A stretch of DNA of 64,000 bases from Puniceicoccaceae bacterium (GCA_002729725.1 PBYS01000060.1:1-64000); one strand, 5' to 3'; counted from the stretch's first letter, positions 8,343-17,945 are shown. Numbers and translations: made by a program. Notes: a model not told the origin generated them from the sequence alone.

Positions 8343-9941
8343 TTAATCAAGCTTTCGGTAATTTACGCCTGCGGATTCAAACCGCTTTTCTTGAGTTTGC
8401 ATGCGTCTCTTGAAATCGGTGTAGTCTCTCTGTTCTCGGGGCAGCCAGACAATTTCGGACAGTGCGCACGCTCTTGGGAAAGCCATGTATTCCACATGCT
8501 TGATGTTAGGCATATATTCCGTCCAAAGTTGCCCCTGAGCCCCAAGAACATGTTCGGCGGCTGCGGGGCTTAAGCCTTCAATGATCGGTTCAAACTCGTA
8601 GACCTTCTCTAATGGCAAGAATCCTCCGATGGCGAGCGGCTCATTTTCTTTATTTTCACTCTGGTAATAGTCAAAATAGAGGGCCTTTTGTGCCGCAACG
8701 ACTAAATCATGCCCGTTTTCTGTGGCAATCTGTGCAGTCTCTAAGCCATTATGACCACGCCACCACATCACAGCTGCATTCGGGGCTAAACCACCTTCGG
8801 CAATTTCGTCCCAGCCAATTAGACGGCGTCCATTGGCGACCAGAAAATCGTCCATCTTTTTAATGAACCAGCTCTGCATTTCATGCGAGTCCTTCAGGCC
8901 GCGCTCTTTCAGTAACTCTTGCACGCGTGGGCTCGCATCCCACTGATTTTTTAGCGCTTCGTCACCGCCGATATGGATAAATTTCGACGGAAACAGATCC
9001 ATCACCTCAGTGAGCACGTCTTGACAAAATTGAATGGTCGATTCTTCGGGGTTTAAAATAATTTCGCTGATGCCCCATTCGTTCCTCAGCCCCACTGGTT
9101 TATCTGTACAACCCAATTCAGGATATGCCGCGATGGCAGCCTGCATGTGCCCCGGCATGTCAATTTCTGGCACAATCGTTATGCTGCGCGCTGCCGCATA
9201 GTCCACCACTTCACGGATTTCGTCCTGTGTATAGAACCCGCCATGCGGTTTGCCGTCATACTTACGTGGTTCGTCCTGGAAATGACCGACTTGTGTCTCT
9301 TCACGAATGGAACCCACCTCCGTCAATCGAGGATACTTATTGATCTCAATACGCCAGCCTTGGTCTTCGGTTAGGTGCCAATGCAGGATGTTGAGCTTAA
9401 GGGATGCCATCATATCGATAAATCGCAATACGTCCTCTTTGGGCATGAAGTGACGCGCTACGTCCAAATGTAGGCCGCGCCAACTAAAACGCGGTCGATC
9501 GCGAATCTCGACAACCGGTAACGTCCAATCGGCGGAAATTTTGCTGGCTGAGTAGATGTTTGGTGGCAAAAGTTGACGCAACGTCTGTGCCCCATAAAAA
9601 AGCCCAGCAGGTGTTTGCGCACTAATCACGATCTGTTCGGCTACAGTTAGTGTATAGCCTTCGTCGCCAAGTGTCTCATCTTCAATCATACAGAAAACCA
9701 CGTCGCCCGCATCGCCAGGTTGCACCAAGAATGGATAGCCCGTGGCGGGTCGTAATTGCTTAGCCAATAGCTGCGCGACTGCTTCGGAGTTCGGATCCGT
9801 ATACGAAAGACTGGTGTACGCTGTCAGTTCAAATAAGCTGTTCGAGACTTTGATCTCAACTGGACTAGGAATGAGAGATAGATCCGTTTCTCCGGAAATC
9901 AATGAACATGATTTCTGAGGAATATGTGTATACTTGGACAT
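8343..9941 (-). CDS. GH20 beta-N-acetylhexosaminidase
   Basis: This 532-residue protein hydrolyses terminal beta-linked GlcNAc or GalNAc by substrate-assisted catalysis. An N-terminal GH20b-type domain (to about 145) precedes the barrel. Family motifs seen are RGLHLDVARHF (155-165), LNILHWHLTEDQGWR (183-197), PEIDMPGHM (258-266) and the catalytic pair D327-E328 in FIHIGGDEA. No signal peptide is visible. It follows GH3 on the same strand, but remnants of other genes separate them, so co-transcription is uncertain. Its presence beside beta-glucosidases means the cluster may handle an aminosugar-containing glycan, or that two neighbouring loci have fused by deletion. Confidence 0.95.
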   Translation of the reverse strand: MSKYTHIPQKSCSLISGETDLSLIPSPVEIKVSNSLFELTAYTSLSYTDPNSEAVAQLLAKQLRPATGYPFLVQPGDAGDVVFCMIEDETLGDEGYTLTVAEQIVISAQTPAGLFYGAQTLRQLLPPNIYSASKISADWTLPVVEIRDRPRFSWRGLHLDVARHFMPKEDVLRFIDMMASLKLNILHWHLTEDQGWRIEINKYPRLTEVGSIREETQVGHFQDEPRKYDGKPHGGFYTQDEIREVVDYAAARSITIVPEIDMPGHMQAAIAAYPELGCTDKPVGLRNEWGISEIILNPEESTIQFCQDVLTEVMDLFPSKFIHIGGDEALKNQWDASPRVQELLKERGLKDSHEMQSWFIKKMDDFLVANGRRLIGWDEIAEGGLAPNAAVMWWRGHNGLETAQIATENGHDLVVAAQKALYFDYYQSENKENEPLAIGGFLPLEKVYEFEPIIEGLSPAAAEHVLGAQGQLWTEYMPNIKHVEYMAFPRACALSEIVWLPREQRDYTDFKRRMQTQEKRFESAGVNYRKLD

Positions 9942-9990
9942 AAGAATTACGTTTGTAAGGTGAGATGGTTTTCACGACTCCAATATGTGC

Positions 9991-10275
9991 TCATTGCTTC
10001 GCGATCAAATATTGCACAGCTGGGTGCCGTGCGTCGAGTTGTTCGCAGGCTATGGCGATGGCTCGAAGATGGGTCAATTCTACTGTAGCATCGATTCGAT
10101 CTAGAGTGCTAGTGATTTGCTGATTGAGCATGCGCCTTTCTCTGACTGAAATTGGACGTATGCCAGTCGCTAGGTAAACGGACGCGGAGAAAGCCTTTGC
10201 CTTGCCGACCATCACAGGCGGCTCTATTGCGATTAAAGTTGACGCAATTGCGTCAGTATTTCGTCGCTCAAGCAC
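9991..10275 (-). CDS. Unrecognised fragment, possible 3' end of a lost gene
   Basis: An open frame of up to 94 codons reads SVRERRMLNQQITSTLD and ends ACEQLDARHPAVQYLIAKQ. The C-terminal half looks protein-like (helical, ending just before the GH20 promoter region), but I do not recognise the family. The beginning overlaps another fragment (10233-10421), so the frame is probably a truncated 3' end and not a whole gene. It contains copy 2 of the 43-nt repeat. Confidence 0.35.
   Translation of the reverse strand: MLERRNTDAIASTLIAIEPPVMVGKAKAFSASVYLATGIRPISVRERRMLNQQITSTLDRIDATVELTHLRAIAIACEQLDARHPAVQYLIAKQ
10106..10148. repeat. 43-nt repeat, copy 2
   Basis: This is the partner of 8288-8330 (39 of 43 identical). 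It lies inside the open minus-strand fragment at 9991-10275. The two copies flank the GH20 gene in the same orientation, so they could be recombination sites or the footprints of a duplicated gene end. Confidence 0.75.
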
Positions 10276-10399
10276 TTAAGTTTTTCCTGCATGAAGGATT
10301 CAAGCTTTTGCTCGTTCCCGAGGAGTGGTGTCAAATCAATGGCATATTGGACGCGGTGGGCATCATCGACGCTGTGCGAGTCGAAGAAGATGAATTGCT
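10233..10399 (-). pseudogene. Second unrecognised minus-strand fragment
   Basis: A minus-strand frame reads KQFIFFDSHSVDDAHRVQYA and ends DEILTQLRQL. It looks like natural protein sequence, but it has no credible start: its 5' part runs into the IS4-like transposase tail on the other strand. I take it as the last 55 or so codons of a gene cut off by the transposon. The FF-x-x-H ... D-x-x-H pattern loosely recalls heme-oxygenase-like folds; that is weak. Confidence 0.25.
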
Positions 10400-10720
10400 T
10401 TGAGGCAGGAAGACGAATCAAAGGAACCTACCGCAAGGTTGTCGGCCAATGCAGTCAGAATCCAGATTTGGACAGCATTGATTGCTATTTTGCTGATCAA
10501 GTATCTCCAGTTCAAAAGCCGCATGTCTTGCGGCACTCTCTTGGCCAGGCTGTCTGTGAAGCCGTCGTGCAACGTGTTCCCGAGCCGGTCTATCGTTCGT
10601 CGGAGGATCCTTCCGATCCAGATTTTAGTGAACCTGACATCAACGAAGCCCAAGTCGGACGTCGATTTATCGTCACCAGTCTTCGTTGGCTGGGACAGGA
10701 GGAAATTTAAATGCGTTTAG
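10400..10720 (+). pseudogene. IS4-family transposase, 3' remnant
   Basis: The frame contains LSANAVRIQIWTALIAILL followed by IKYLQFKSR, the typical end of the catalytic domain of IS4-type transposases (S-x-N-A-V-x-x-Q-I-W-x-A-L). The upstream RIKGTYR segment, which normally precedes it, is visible in another frame (about 10415-10435), indicating a frameshift. Everything before that, including the catalytic Asp residues, is missing, so only a decayed tail is left. Confidence 0.65.
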
Positions 10721-11150
10721 TGATTCGAGTGCCGATCTTCATTTCTTAGCTCACCGTGTGGCGCAGGAGCCAGAGCCTGTAAATATTACCTTCAGCGCCT
10801 TTGCGCTCGGTGAGCGTGTCAGCAACATCGCCTTTCTTCGCGGTAGCCAGACCGTGAACTTCGCCGATTACCCAGTGGCGATTGAGCTTGGCGGCCAACG
10901 TGAAATGATCAAGTCCAACGGAATTACCGACATTGAAGGCAAGTTGGAGAGCGATCAATATTACGATAAGTTGATGATCTCATTACCTAAAGAGGAGAAG
11001 CCGAAACGGGCATTTCAGGGGCAGATCTACTTTTCCTCAGAGCAGCGCATGCTCTATTTTGTCTACCAAAAAACCAATAGCCGCCCCGGCACGATCAAAC
11101 TCTCTGGGATAACAGAAACCATCCGCTCCGAAACGCCCCCGGCCAAGTAA
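10686..11150 (+). CDS. Hypothetical protein, probably a truncated 3' end
   Basis: A 154-codon frame starting at a TTG has protein-like composition (VSNIAFLRGSQTVNFADY, later GQIYFSSEQRMLYFVYQK). It starts inside the IS4 remnant, with no signal peptide or recognisable domain, so it is probably the 3' part of a gene whose beginning was lost when the transposon moved. Beta-rich character would fit a surface or periplasmic protein; that is a guess. The 246 nt from here to the next gene show nothing I can identify. Confidence 0.35.
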   Translation: MAGTGGNLNAFSDSSADLHFLAHRVAQEPEPVNITFSAFALGERVSNIAFLRGSQTVNFADYPVAIELGGQREMIKSNGITDIEGKLESDQYYDKLMISLPKEEKPKRAFQGQIYFSSEQRMLYFVYQKTNSRPGTIKLSGITETIRSETPPAK

Positions 11151-11396
11151 ATTATACCGTCTGGGGTGAATTTGTTGGATTAGTTCGCCCAATGCGCTTG
11201 ATTGACAAGTCTTTAATTCCTTCACCAGAGCGCGGTAAGCAATCCAACTGGACGGAGCACGACAGTGCGGTTCCGAGCAGGCGACAAGATCAGACGCGAA
11301 GCGAACCGCAACAATGGTGCATCGTAGATGTGCCTGAAGGTTCTTCCCTCCAAAGTGATCCAAATACTTATTTATTATCATATTTTGGATTTCTTT

Positions 11397-12737
11397 TTAT
11401 TCGGCCATCGCCAGTCCTGCGATCCTGCCACCTGTCCAACAGGCCTGAAAGTTAAATCCTCCAGTTATGCCGTCGATGTCGATGCATTCTCCGGCGAAAT
11501 AGAGGTTTGGGATAATTTTGCTCTCCATCGTCCTGAAGTCGATTTCTTTGCGGCATATGCCACCAGCAGTCACAAATTCTGTGGTCGAACCGATGATTTT
11601 ACCATGTGAATACTTGACGTCGTTGTTGTTGGTGGTCTTGCCTTGGACGCTGAAGCGTCCAGCGATGAGCTCCTGGATGAGGGCGGTCTCTTTATCCTTG
11701 GGGAGTTGGGCCCATTTCTGCTCGTCGGCGATGCCGACGGTCTCGACCAGACGCTCCCAGAAGCGGCGGGGGATTTGTTCGAAGATTTTTGTTTTTACCT
11801 GGGTCTTGCCTTTGCGTAGGCGCATGAATTGTTCACGGACTTGGTTTTCGGTCATGTCGCCGAGCCAATTGATTTCAATCTCAAAATGGTAGTTCTCCTC
11901 TTGCAAGGCGCGGGCTTGCCAGGCGGAGAGGCGCAGGATGGCGGGGCCGCTGAGGCCGCGGTGGGTGATGAGGATCGGGCCGGTTTGAGCTTGCGGCTTA
12001 CTTTTGTGTGATGCGGGCAGGGGCTCTGCGGTCTTCACGAGTGAAGCCCCTACGACTGAAACGCTGGCATTTTGCACCGAGAGCCCGGCTAGCCCGTGGG
12101 TGCGCTTGTCAGATAGATTAAAGGCGAAGAGTGAGGGGGCTAGGGGAGCGATACTATGACCTAGGCTTTCGAGGGCGCGGGTGAGTGGGGAGGCTTTGAG
12201 GGAACCGGTGGCGATGAGCACTCTTTCAGCTTCAATTTGTTCCCCGTTGTTTAGCTGTAAACTGAAAGAATGAGTGGAGCGTGGAGCGTGGAGAGTTGAG
12301 AGTGACTTGACTGCACATTCTTTGCGCAGTTTGACGCCTGCGGCTTGGGCTGCTTGGTGAAAGCAGTCGATGATGGTTTGTGAGTCATCGGTGCTGGGGA
12401 ACATGCGTCCATCGGGCTCCGCTTTGAGTTGTACGCCGCGCTCGGAAAACCATTGAATGGTATCTTGTGGTTGCCAGCGGTGGAAGGCTCCGCGTAACTC
12501 GCGGGAGCCGCGTGGGTAGCGGGTAGCGAGTTCTTTAGGGTCGAAACAGTTATGGGTGACATTGCAGCGCCCGCCACCGGAGATCTTCACCTTGGCGAGT
12601 GTGCGCTTGCTGGCTTCGTATATGGTAACGTTGGCGGAGGGGTTGAGCTCGGCTGCGGTAATGGCAGCGAAATAGCCAGCGGCGCCACCGCCGATGATGG
12701 CGATGCTAGGGGCGGAATTCTGCGCGTGTGATGTCAT
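11397..12737 (-). CDS. YhiN/HI0933-family FAD-dependent oxidoreductase
   Basis: This 446-residue flavoprotein belongs to the HI0933-like (YhiN, 'aminoacetone oxidase') family, whose physiological substrate is not settled. The FAD-binding GGGAAGYFAAITAAE lies at the N-terminus, then KVKISGGGRCNVTHNC (residues about 49-64), and a C-terminal TAGGICRKEID ... AGECIDIDGITGGFNFQ that closes the FAD site. The middle ITHRGLSGPAILRLSAW motif is typical. Two surface loops carry odd insertions coded by repeat-like DNA (12019-12051 and 12273-12294), both in frame. Confidence 0.9.
   Translation of the reverse strand: MTSHAQNSAPSIAIIGGGAAGYFAAITAAELNPSANVTIYEASKRTLAKVKISGGGRCNVTHNCFDPKELATRYPRGSRELRGAFHRWQPQDTIQWFSERGVQLKAEPDGRMFPSTDDSQTIIDCFHQAAQAAGVKLRKECAVKSLSTLHAPRSTHSFSLQLNNGEQIEAERVLIATGSLKASPLTRALESLGHSIAPLAPSLFAFNLSDKRTHGLAGLSVQNASVSVVGASLVKTAEPLPASHKSKPQAQTGPILITHRGLSGPAILRLSAWQARALQEENYHFEIEINWLGDMTENQVREQFMRLRKGKTQVKTKIFEQIPRRFWERLVETVGIADEQKWAQLPKDKETALIQELIAGRFSVQGKTTNNNDVKYSHGKIIGSTTEFVTAGGICRKEIDFRTMESKIIPNLYFAGECIDIDGITGGFNFQACWTGGRIAGLAMAE
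12019..12051. repeat. Palindromic repeat element inside the YhiN coding sequence
   Basis: The arms AGGGGCT (12019-12025) and AGCCCCT (12045-12051) enclose an inner inverted repeat TTCAC/GTGAA. It codes part of a loop reading VVGASLVKTAEPLPASHKS, which most family members, as I remember them, do not have. The sequence GTCGTAG next to GGGCTT and CTC also appears, in altered form, in the ispD-pyrF gap at 18690-18717, so this may be a dispersed palindromic element. Confidence 0.55.
12273..12294. repeat. 7-nt tandem repeat inside the YhiN coding sequence
   Basis: Three head-to-tail copies of GTGGAGC (the last ends in A) code, on the minus strand, part of SLSTLHAPRSTHSFSL. Three 7-nt units make 21 nt, so the frame is kept. 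Repeats of this type usually sit between genes, so the in-frame position in a loop is unusual. Confidence 0.7.
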
Positions 12738-12814
12738 ACTCGGCTGGTTTTGTCATGGATTGAACCGAGATGAAAGGCAGAATGTTTGACTTCATGGAGC
12801 TTTTATTAGCCCTG

Positions 12815-13507
12815 TTACTCAAGGCTTGAAATTAGCAGGCGGACGATGCTGTCGTCGTTAAGATGGTCGGTATTTATCACCAGATCGTAGCGGGTGGGCG
12901 CATCGATGTCGGCATCGAAATGTTGTTTGATATAGCGGCGACGCGCTGCGTCTTCTTCTTTTATATATTTTTGCGCAGCGGTGGCTGACATGCCGTGACC
13001 TTGTGTCATCTGACGCATACGTTGCTCCATCGAGCCAATTAGACGTACACGAATGACGTTCGGGAAGCCTCGTGTGATCTCATGACCACCGCGCCCGACG
13101 ATGATGCAATGGCCCATGCGACTTAAGCGAGTAATGGTGCTAACTGATTTTTCAAATAGCGTCCAGAGTGAGGGGTGGCGACCGAGGAGTTCATTGATGG
13201 AACTTTGAAGTTCGCTGATCGCATCATCGGGCATAAATTTCTCTAAGTCAGCGGGCAGTTGATGGTCCTCAAGTATTTGCTGAACAAGATTGTCGTCGAA
13301 GAGCGTCCATGGGATAGGAGCTTTCGGGGCCATTGCACGAAGCTCATTTTGAAGTTTTAGTCCGATCGTGCGCCCCCGGGCACCGGCCTGACGAGAAATT
13401 GTGATTGCGGGCGGTCGCTCTGTTGCTTTGACAGAAAATTCAGGCTTATGATGTAAATGAGCGGCAATATAACCGCGACATTCTTGGTAACTGGGGTGTA
13501 GTTCCAT
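12815..13507 (-). CDS. Cytidylate kinase-like family protein
   Basis: This 230-residue protein matches the cytidylate-kinase-like P-loop family (AAA_26). The N-terminal AITISRQAGARGRTIGLKL stands where a nucleoside-monophosphate kinase has its P-loop. CIIVGRGGHEITRGFPNVIRVRLIG and the EEDAARRRYIKQHFDAD segment are typical of this family, which is distinct from true Cmk. Substrate unknown. It is transcribed away from the histidine kinase; the 180 nt between them should hold two divergent promoters. Confidence 0.8.
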   Translation of the reverse strand: MELHPSYQECRGYIAAHLHHKPEFSVKATERPPAITISRQAGARGRTIGLKLQNELRAMAPKAPIPWTLFDDNLVQQILEDHQLPADLEKFMPDDAISELQSSINELLGRHPSLWTLFEKSVSTITRLSRMGHCIIVGRGGHEITRGFPNVIRVRLIGSMEQRMRQMTQGHGMSATAAQKYIKEEDAARRRYIKQHFDADIDAPTRYDLVINTDHLNDDSIVRLLISSLE

Positions 13508-13687
13508 GGGGTGCCTTGGGTTGAGTTGATAACGGTGTTGTTTCTAGTTTAACCATAGCTCAGAAGGGGCAACTGGCAAGCATCTTCAATTAATTTCGCT
13601 TTCATTTAAAACTAATGTTTGCATAGCTAGTATCATAGACTCTAGTGTAGGGTGGATACCCCGTTTTAGTCTTCTTTATTTTCCCGT

Positions 13688-15589
13688 ATGCGTATATCGT
13701 CTCAACTTCGTTGGTTTATTTTTGCGCTGGTCGTTTCAACCTCCTTCAGCATAGCGCTGGTAGGCTATTGGGGGCACTCGATCACTATATCAGACTTTCA
13801 AGCGGAAACTTTAAAAAAGCGTTCCCTGCTGGAGGTGGATCGTTTGCAACTGGCATTCGAGGAACTCAACCATGACATTCGCTTTATTGCGAACCTACCG
13901 GCGGTACGAAAAATTGCAGATATTAAAGAGTATTCTGCGCAGAAGCAGACTGCACGTAAGGATTTAGGTGATATTTTTGAGCAGATGCTAAGGGCTAAGC
14001 CGACCTATTCGCAGATTAGATACATCAGTAGCGATGATCAAGGCATGGAGTATGTGCGCGTAGATCGGCGTGATGGCAGGGTCTTGCAAGTTCTAGAGAA
14101 GCAATTACAGGCTAAGGCAAATCGTGAATATTTCATTGAAGCGAGTCAGAAGCGACCGGGGGAAATTTATTACTCGAAAATTAATTTGAATCGTGAAAAT
14201 GGAGTGGTGGAATATCCCAGCCGTCCTGTTTTCCGGGTGGCGATGCCAATCTATGACAGTGATGCTGTGTGCGCGGGCATCGTCATTATTAATCTAAATT
14301 TCAAGTTATTCATTGAGCAAGTATTGCGTGGTGGCTTGGATCGAAGCCGATACGAATATTATCTGACTAATGAGGCTGGTTATTTTCTACTACATCCAGA
14401 ACCTAGTTATACATTTGGTTTTGATTTAGGAGTTGAGATGAAAGTTGAGCATGCTTTTCCAGAGCTTGCAGGGTTTCGGGAACAGGATGTGGATTCGTTG
14501 ACATTTCGCACTGATTCTGAGCTTGGAGCTTCCAAGCGCTTAGTGCACTTTGCGAAATTTCGAGTATTCGATCCACCGCGACAATTGGCATTTGGAGTTG
14601 TGGGATCTTATGATGATATCGGGCGGGCGTCGATGTATACCAGCTCTGCAGTGATTGTAGCAATGTTCGTATTGACTGTGTTGGCGTCGCTATTGGCGAT
14701 CGCGTTCTCCTCACGCCTGACTAAGCCGCTAGAGCGCATTACAGCGGTTGCGCGAAGCCTGTCCTTGAATGAATCGACTACTGTAATGTTACCCACCGAT
14801 CGAGCTGACGAAATTGGTATTTTAGCCAATACATTTTTAGAAATGAAGCAGTCGATTGAGCGTCATCAAGCTCGCTTGCAGCAGGCGAACCAACGTCTGT
14901 TTGAAATGAATCGCGACTTGGAGCATTTCGCTCGTGTGGCTTCGCATGATTTACGCGAGCCGATCCAGCGGATTGCTGGCTTGGCGAGCCTCTATCAGTC
15001 AGGGTGTGCGGATGGTACAGTCGAAGATGCCGAAGTGATTCTCGAGCAATTACATTTGGAGTGTAAAAAAGCCTTGGGGCAGTTAGCTGATTTTCGAGAG
15101 TTTACAGACATCACTTGTGATAGTTCGCTAGTTCGCGAGGAGTGTTTACTAGAACACTTGGTTGCTGAGGTATTAGATGAATTTTCCACACCTTTGCAGG
15201 CACGCGGGGTTCAGGTGCAAATTGATCCCTTACCGCAAATGAGCATCTATGTAAGCTTAGTGCGCGTATTGTATCGCAACCTGCTAGATAACGCAGTCAA
15301 GCACGCGAAAAACGAGGGTTTTAAGCTACATTTTACGGCAGAGCATGACGAGAACGGAAACACGGTGCTGGGAGTGTTTAATTCCGGGTCGTCAATTGAT
15401 GCGGATGAGGCCGCTAAGGCTTTCGATGTCTTTCGACAACTTGAAAATAATACAACTGGTCACGGTATGGGCTTGGCGATCTGCAAGCGAATCGTGAATT
15501 TCCATTCTGGTAGGATTTGGGTTGAATCGTCAGGGAATCACTTTCACATTAAATTTTATTTATTAGATCCCGTAACAGAATGCAATTAG
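13688..15589 (+). CDS. Membrane-bound sensor histidine kinase
   Basis: The protein has 633 residues. A first membrane segment (about 9-27) and a second (about 318-342) flank a periplasmic region of roughly 290 residues with the look of a double-Cache sensor (REYFIEASQKRPGEIYYSKI, later VFRVAMPIYDSDAVCAGIVI). A HAMP domain (345-395) leads to a HisKA domain with phospho-acceptor H420 in RVASHDLREPIQRIAGL. The HATPase domain shows the N box (LYRNLLDNAVKHA) and the G2 box GHGMGLAICKR. It probably passes phosphate to the response regulator whose gene overlaps its 3' end by 10 nt. The ligand is unknown. Confidence 0.92.
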   Translation: MRISSQLRWFIFALVVSTSFSIALVGYWGHSITISDFQAETLKKRSLLEVDRLQLAFEELNHDIRFIANLPAVRKIADIKEYSAQKQTARKDLGDIFEQMLRAKPTYSQIRYISSDDQGMEYVRVDRRDGRVLQVLEKQLQAKANREYFIEASQKRPGEIYYSKINLNRENGVVEYPSRPVFRVAMPIYDSDAVCAGIVIINLNFKLFIEQVLRGGLDRSRYEYYLTNEAGYFLLHPEPSYTFGFDLGVEMKVEHAFPELAGFREQDVDSLTFRTDSELGASKRLVHFAKFRVFDPPRQLAFGVVGSYDDIGRASMYTSSAVIVAMFVLTVLASLLAIAFSSRLTKPLERITAVARSLSLNESTTVMLPTDRADEIGILANTFLEMKQSIERHQARLQQANQRLFEMNRDLEHFARVASHDLREPIQRIAGLASLYQSGCADGTVEDAEVILEQLHLECKKALGQLADFREFTDITCDSSLVREECLLEHLVAEVLDEFSTPLQARGVQVQIDPLPQMSIYVSLVRVLYRNLLDNAVKHAKNEGFKLHFTAEHDENGNTVLGVFNSGSSIDADEAAKAFDVFRQLENNTTGHGMGLAICKRIVNFHSGRIWVESSGNHFHIKFYLLDPVTECN

Positions 15590-16005
15590 TTCAAAATAAG
15601 TGTTTAAATGCCAACGACCCTGTGGTGGTCGTTGATGATAGCGTCATCGATCTAACGATTACAAAGCGTGTGTATGCTCGCTCCGAATTAAAGAATCCTT
15701 TACTCACATTTACCAGTGGAGGCGCATTTCTGAAGCATATGGAAGCGGTTCAGAACGGAGTAGAGCCTGTGCCTGCTCTAGTATTGATGGATATCAATAT
15801 GCCTGAGTTAAACGGGTTTGAGACAATTCGTAAATTACGCAGCGTATCTGATTTTAGTAAAATCCCTGTAATCGTAATGCTGACAAACTCCGACAGTGAC
15901 CAAGACTTGGAGCGATCCCTGGAGGTGGGTGCAAATGGCTTCCAGACTAAGGATTTCGATATAGCGCGCTATACAGAGTTTTTTAACTCATTGGCGGCTG
16001 AATAA
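15580..16005 (+). CDS. Single-domain response regulator
   Basis: The 141 residues form one receiver domain with no output domain. Acidic residues D19-D20 (VVVVDDS), phospho-acceptor D71 (LVLMDINMPELNGFE), switch T102 (VIVMLTNSDSDQD) and K124 are all in place. The start overlaps the kinase gene by 10 nt, so the pair is translationally coupled. With no DNA-binding domain it must act by protein contact or in a phosphorelay. It resembles the small Rcp1-type receivers paired with phytochrome-like kinases. Confidence 0.92.
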   Translation: MQLVQNKCLNANDPVVVVDDSVIDLTITKRVYARSELKNPLLTFTSGGAFLKHMEAVQNGVEPVPALVLMDINMPELNGFETIRKLRSVSDFSKIPVIVMLTNSDSDQDLERSLEVGANGFQTKDFDIARYTEFFNSLAAE

Positions 16006-16033
16006 TCCTTCGATTGATTACTCGCTCACGCGC

Positions 16034-17917
16034 TCACTCGCTAAGAACTTCGAGTTGTTCGTAGGCCTCCAAGATGTCGAGTTCCAATTTTTCCAGGCGC
16101 TTTGCGTCATCAGCTAGCTGACTTGCGGGATCTTGATAGTATTCTGGGGTCGCCATCAATTCGGCCAAAGCGGCGTGTTCGGCTTCGAGCTTTTCGATCT
16201 TCGCGGGTAATGTTTTGAGAGCCTCGCGCTCCTTATTGCTTAGTTTGCGCTGGGCAGGTTCAGGGCTGGCTGTCACTGCTGCTGCCGTAGTGACCTTGGG
16301 CTTTTTTGCGGCCGCTTTGTTGGCTTCTTGTTTTTGCAGCCATTCTTCACAGCCGCCGGCATATTCTTCGATCACACCATCGCCCTCGAGCGCAATGGTG
16401 CTAGTGACGACGTTATCTAAGAAGCTGCGGTCGTGACTGACGAGAAGTAGAGTGCCGGTGTATTCGAGTAGGCGCTCTTCGAGCAATTCGACTGTTTCGA
16501 TGTCGAGGTCATTGGTAGGCTCATCCAATACCAGCACGTTGGCGGGTTGTACGAAAAGCTTGGCTAAGAGTAAGCGTGCGCGTTCACCCCCAGATAGCTT
16601 AGTAATGGGAGAGCGTGAGGTCTGCGGGGTGAAGAGGAAGTCCTGCAGGTAGGAGAGGATGTGTCGTGGCTTGCCGTTAATATTGACCATCTCGCCCGCG
16701 GGATGGACGTTTTCCGCTACGCTGAGCTTGTTGTCGAGCTGATCTCGATGCTGGTCGAAGTAAGCGACTTCCAGCTTAGTGCCATGTGTGACGCTGCCGC
16801 TGTTTGGTTCCAGCTTATTGAGTAGTAGATTGAGCAAAGTGGTTTTGCCGGAGCCGTTGAGTCCAACAATTCCAATCTTGTCGCCCCGCCAAATGGTAGT
16901 TGAGAAATTCTCAATCAATGGCACTTGATCCCATTTGTAGCTGATGTCGTCAACCGTGATCACCTTGCGGCCAGAAAGTTGTGCATCGCTCAAATCGAGC
17001 TTGGTTTTGCCTTGGATGTTTCGTCGCTCAGCCCGTTCTTCCCGCATTTTTTTTAGCGATCGAACGCGGCCTTCGTTGCGAGTGCGACGGGCTTGAATAC
17101 CTTTACGAATCCAGACCTCTTCTTCGGCTAACTTCTTATCGAAGACTGCTTGTTGCTTCGCCTCACCTGCGAGTAGTTCCGCTTTACGGGTCAAATAGGT
17201 GTCGTAGTCACACTCCCAGCGTGTGAGTTGTCCACGGTCGAGATCTAAAATCTTATTAGCGACACGCTGGATAAAGGCGCGGTCGTGCGAGACGAAGAGC
17301 AGGGCGATGTCGGCCTTACGCAGGAACTCTTCCAGCCAGCGAATGCCGGGTATGTCCAGGTGATTGGTGGGCTCATCCAGCAGCAGGATGTGTGGCTGCT
17401 TGATTAATGCGCGGGCCAACAGGGCGCGTCGTTTGTTGCCGCCCGAGAGTGAGGAAAACTCTTGATCCCCTTCGAGCTCGACGCGTTGAAGGATATTCTC
17501 GACTTTGTGTTCCAGCGCCCAGCCATCGGTTTGGTCGAGCTGATGCTGGATTTCATCAAGCTGCTCACCGATGCTCTCATCGTCAGGGTGCTCCCCAAGC
17601 TCGTGCAAGAGATGGTGATATTGGGCGATAGTCTGTGCAGCCTCACCCAGTCCTTGCGCCACGATTTCGAATACAGTGCCCTCTAGCGCCGCTGGCACTT
17701 CCTGATCCAGTTTACCAATCCGGAGCCCGGGGATGGCTTCAATTTCGCCGCGGTCTTGCTCGATTTCCGAATTGAGAATGCGCAGCAAGGTGGATTTGCC
17801 CTCGCCATTGCGCCCAAGCAGGCAGATGCGTTCGCGTTTGTCGATGGTAAGGCCTGCATTGTCTAGCAGCTTGGGTCCACCAAAGGAAACGGTTAGATTG
17901 CGGTAGCTTAAAAGCAT
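16034..17917 (-). CDS. ABC-F family ATPase (Uup-like)
   Basis: The protein has two ABC domains and no membrane segment, the layout of ABC-F ribosome-associated factors. Walker A motifs are GRNGEGKST and GLNGSGKTT; signatures are [15 protein letters not shown] and [15 protein letters not shown]; Walker B segments are [13 protein letters not shown] and [13 protein letters not shown] charged linker of the kind that enters the ribosomal tRNA-exit site lies between them, and a coiled-coil tail (about the last 70 residues, [18 protein letters not shown]) favours the Uup/ABCF3-like branch. I start at the ATG at 17917 ([14 protein letters not shown]): the longer frame would overlap ispD and adds no conserved sequence. 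Confidence 0.9.
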   Translation of the reverse strand: MLLSYRNLTVSFGGPKLLDNAGLTIDKRERICLLGRNGEGKSTLLRILNSEIEQDRGEIEAIPGLRIGKLDQEVPAALEGTVFEIVAQGLGEAAQTIAQYHHLLHELGEHPDDESIGEQLDEIQHQLDQTDGWALEHKVENILQRVELEGDQEFSSLSGGNKRRALLARALIKQPHILLLDEPTNHLDIPGIRWLEEFLRKADIALLFVSHDRAFIQRVANKILDLDRGQLTRWECDYDTYLTRKAELLAGEAKQQAVFDKKLAEEEVWIRKGIQARRTRNEGRVRSLKKMREERAERRNIQGKTKLDLSDAQLSGRKVITVDDISYKWDQVPLIENFSTTIWRGDKIGIVGLNGSGKTTLLNLLLNKLEPNSGSVTHGTKLEVAYFDQHRDQLDNKLSVAENVHPAGEMVNINGKPRHILSYLQDFLFTPQTSRSPITKLSGGERARLLLAKLFVQPANVLVLDEPTNDLDIETVELLEERLLEYTGTLLLVSHDRSFLDNVVTSTIALEGDGVIEEYAGGCEEWLQKQEANKAAAKKPKVTTAAAVTASPEPAQRKLSNKEREALKTLPAKIEKLEAEHAALAELMATPEYYQDPASQLADDAKRLEKLELDILEAYEQLEVLSE

Positions 17918-17945
17918 AAAAATGACTCTTGGATTTAAAAGTGCC

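Noticed and set aside
10363-10653. Minus-strand frame of 96 codons opposite the IS4-like remnant
   Set aside because: It is antisense to a recognisable transposase tail and has no family resemblance.
13625-13665. Possible -35/-10 pair ahead of the histidine kinase
   Set aside because: Matches are too weak to separate from chance in AT-rich DNA.
16012-16041. CTCGCTCACGCGCTCACTCGCT between the response regulator and ABC-F genes
   Set aside because: Simple repeat in a 28-nt gap between convergent stops; no stable hairpin with T run, so not called a terminator.
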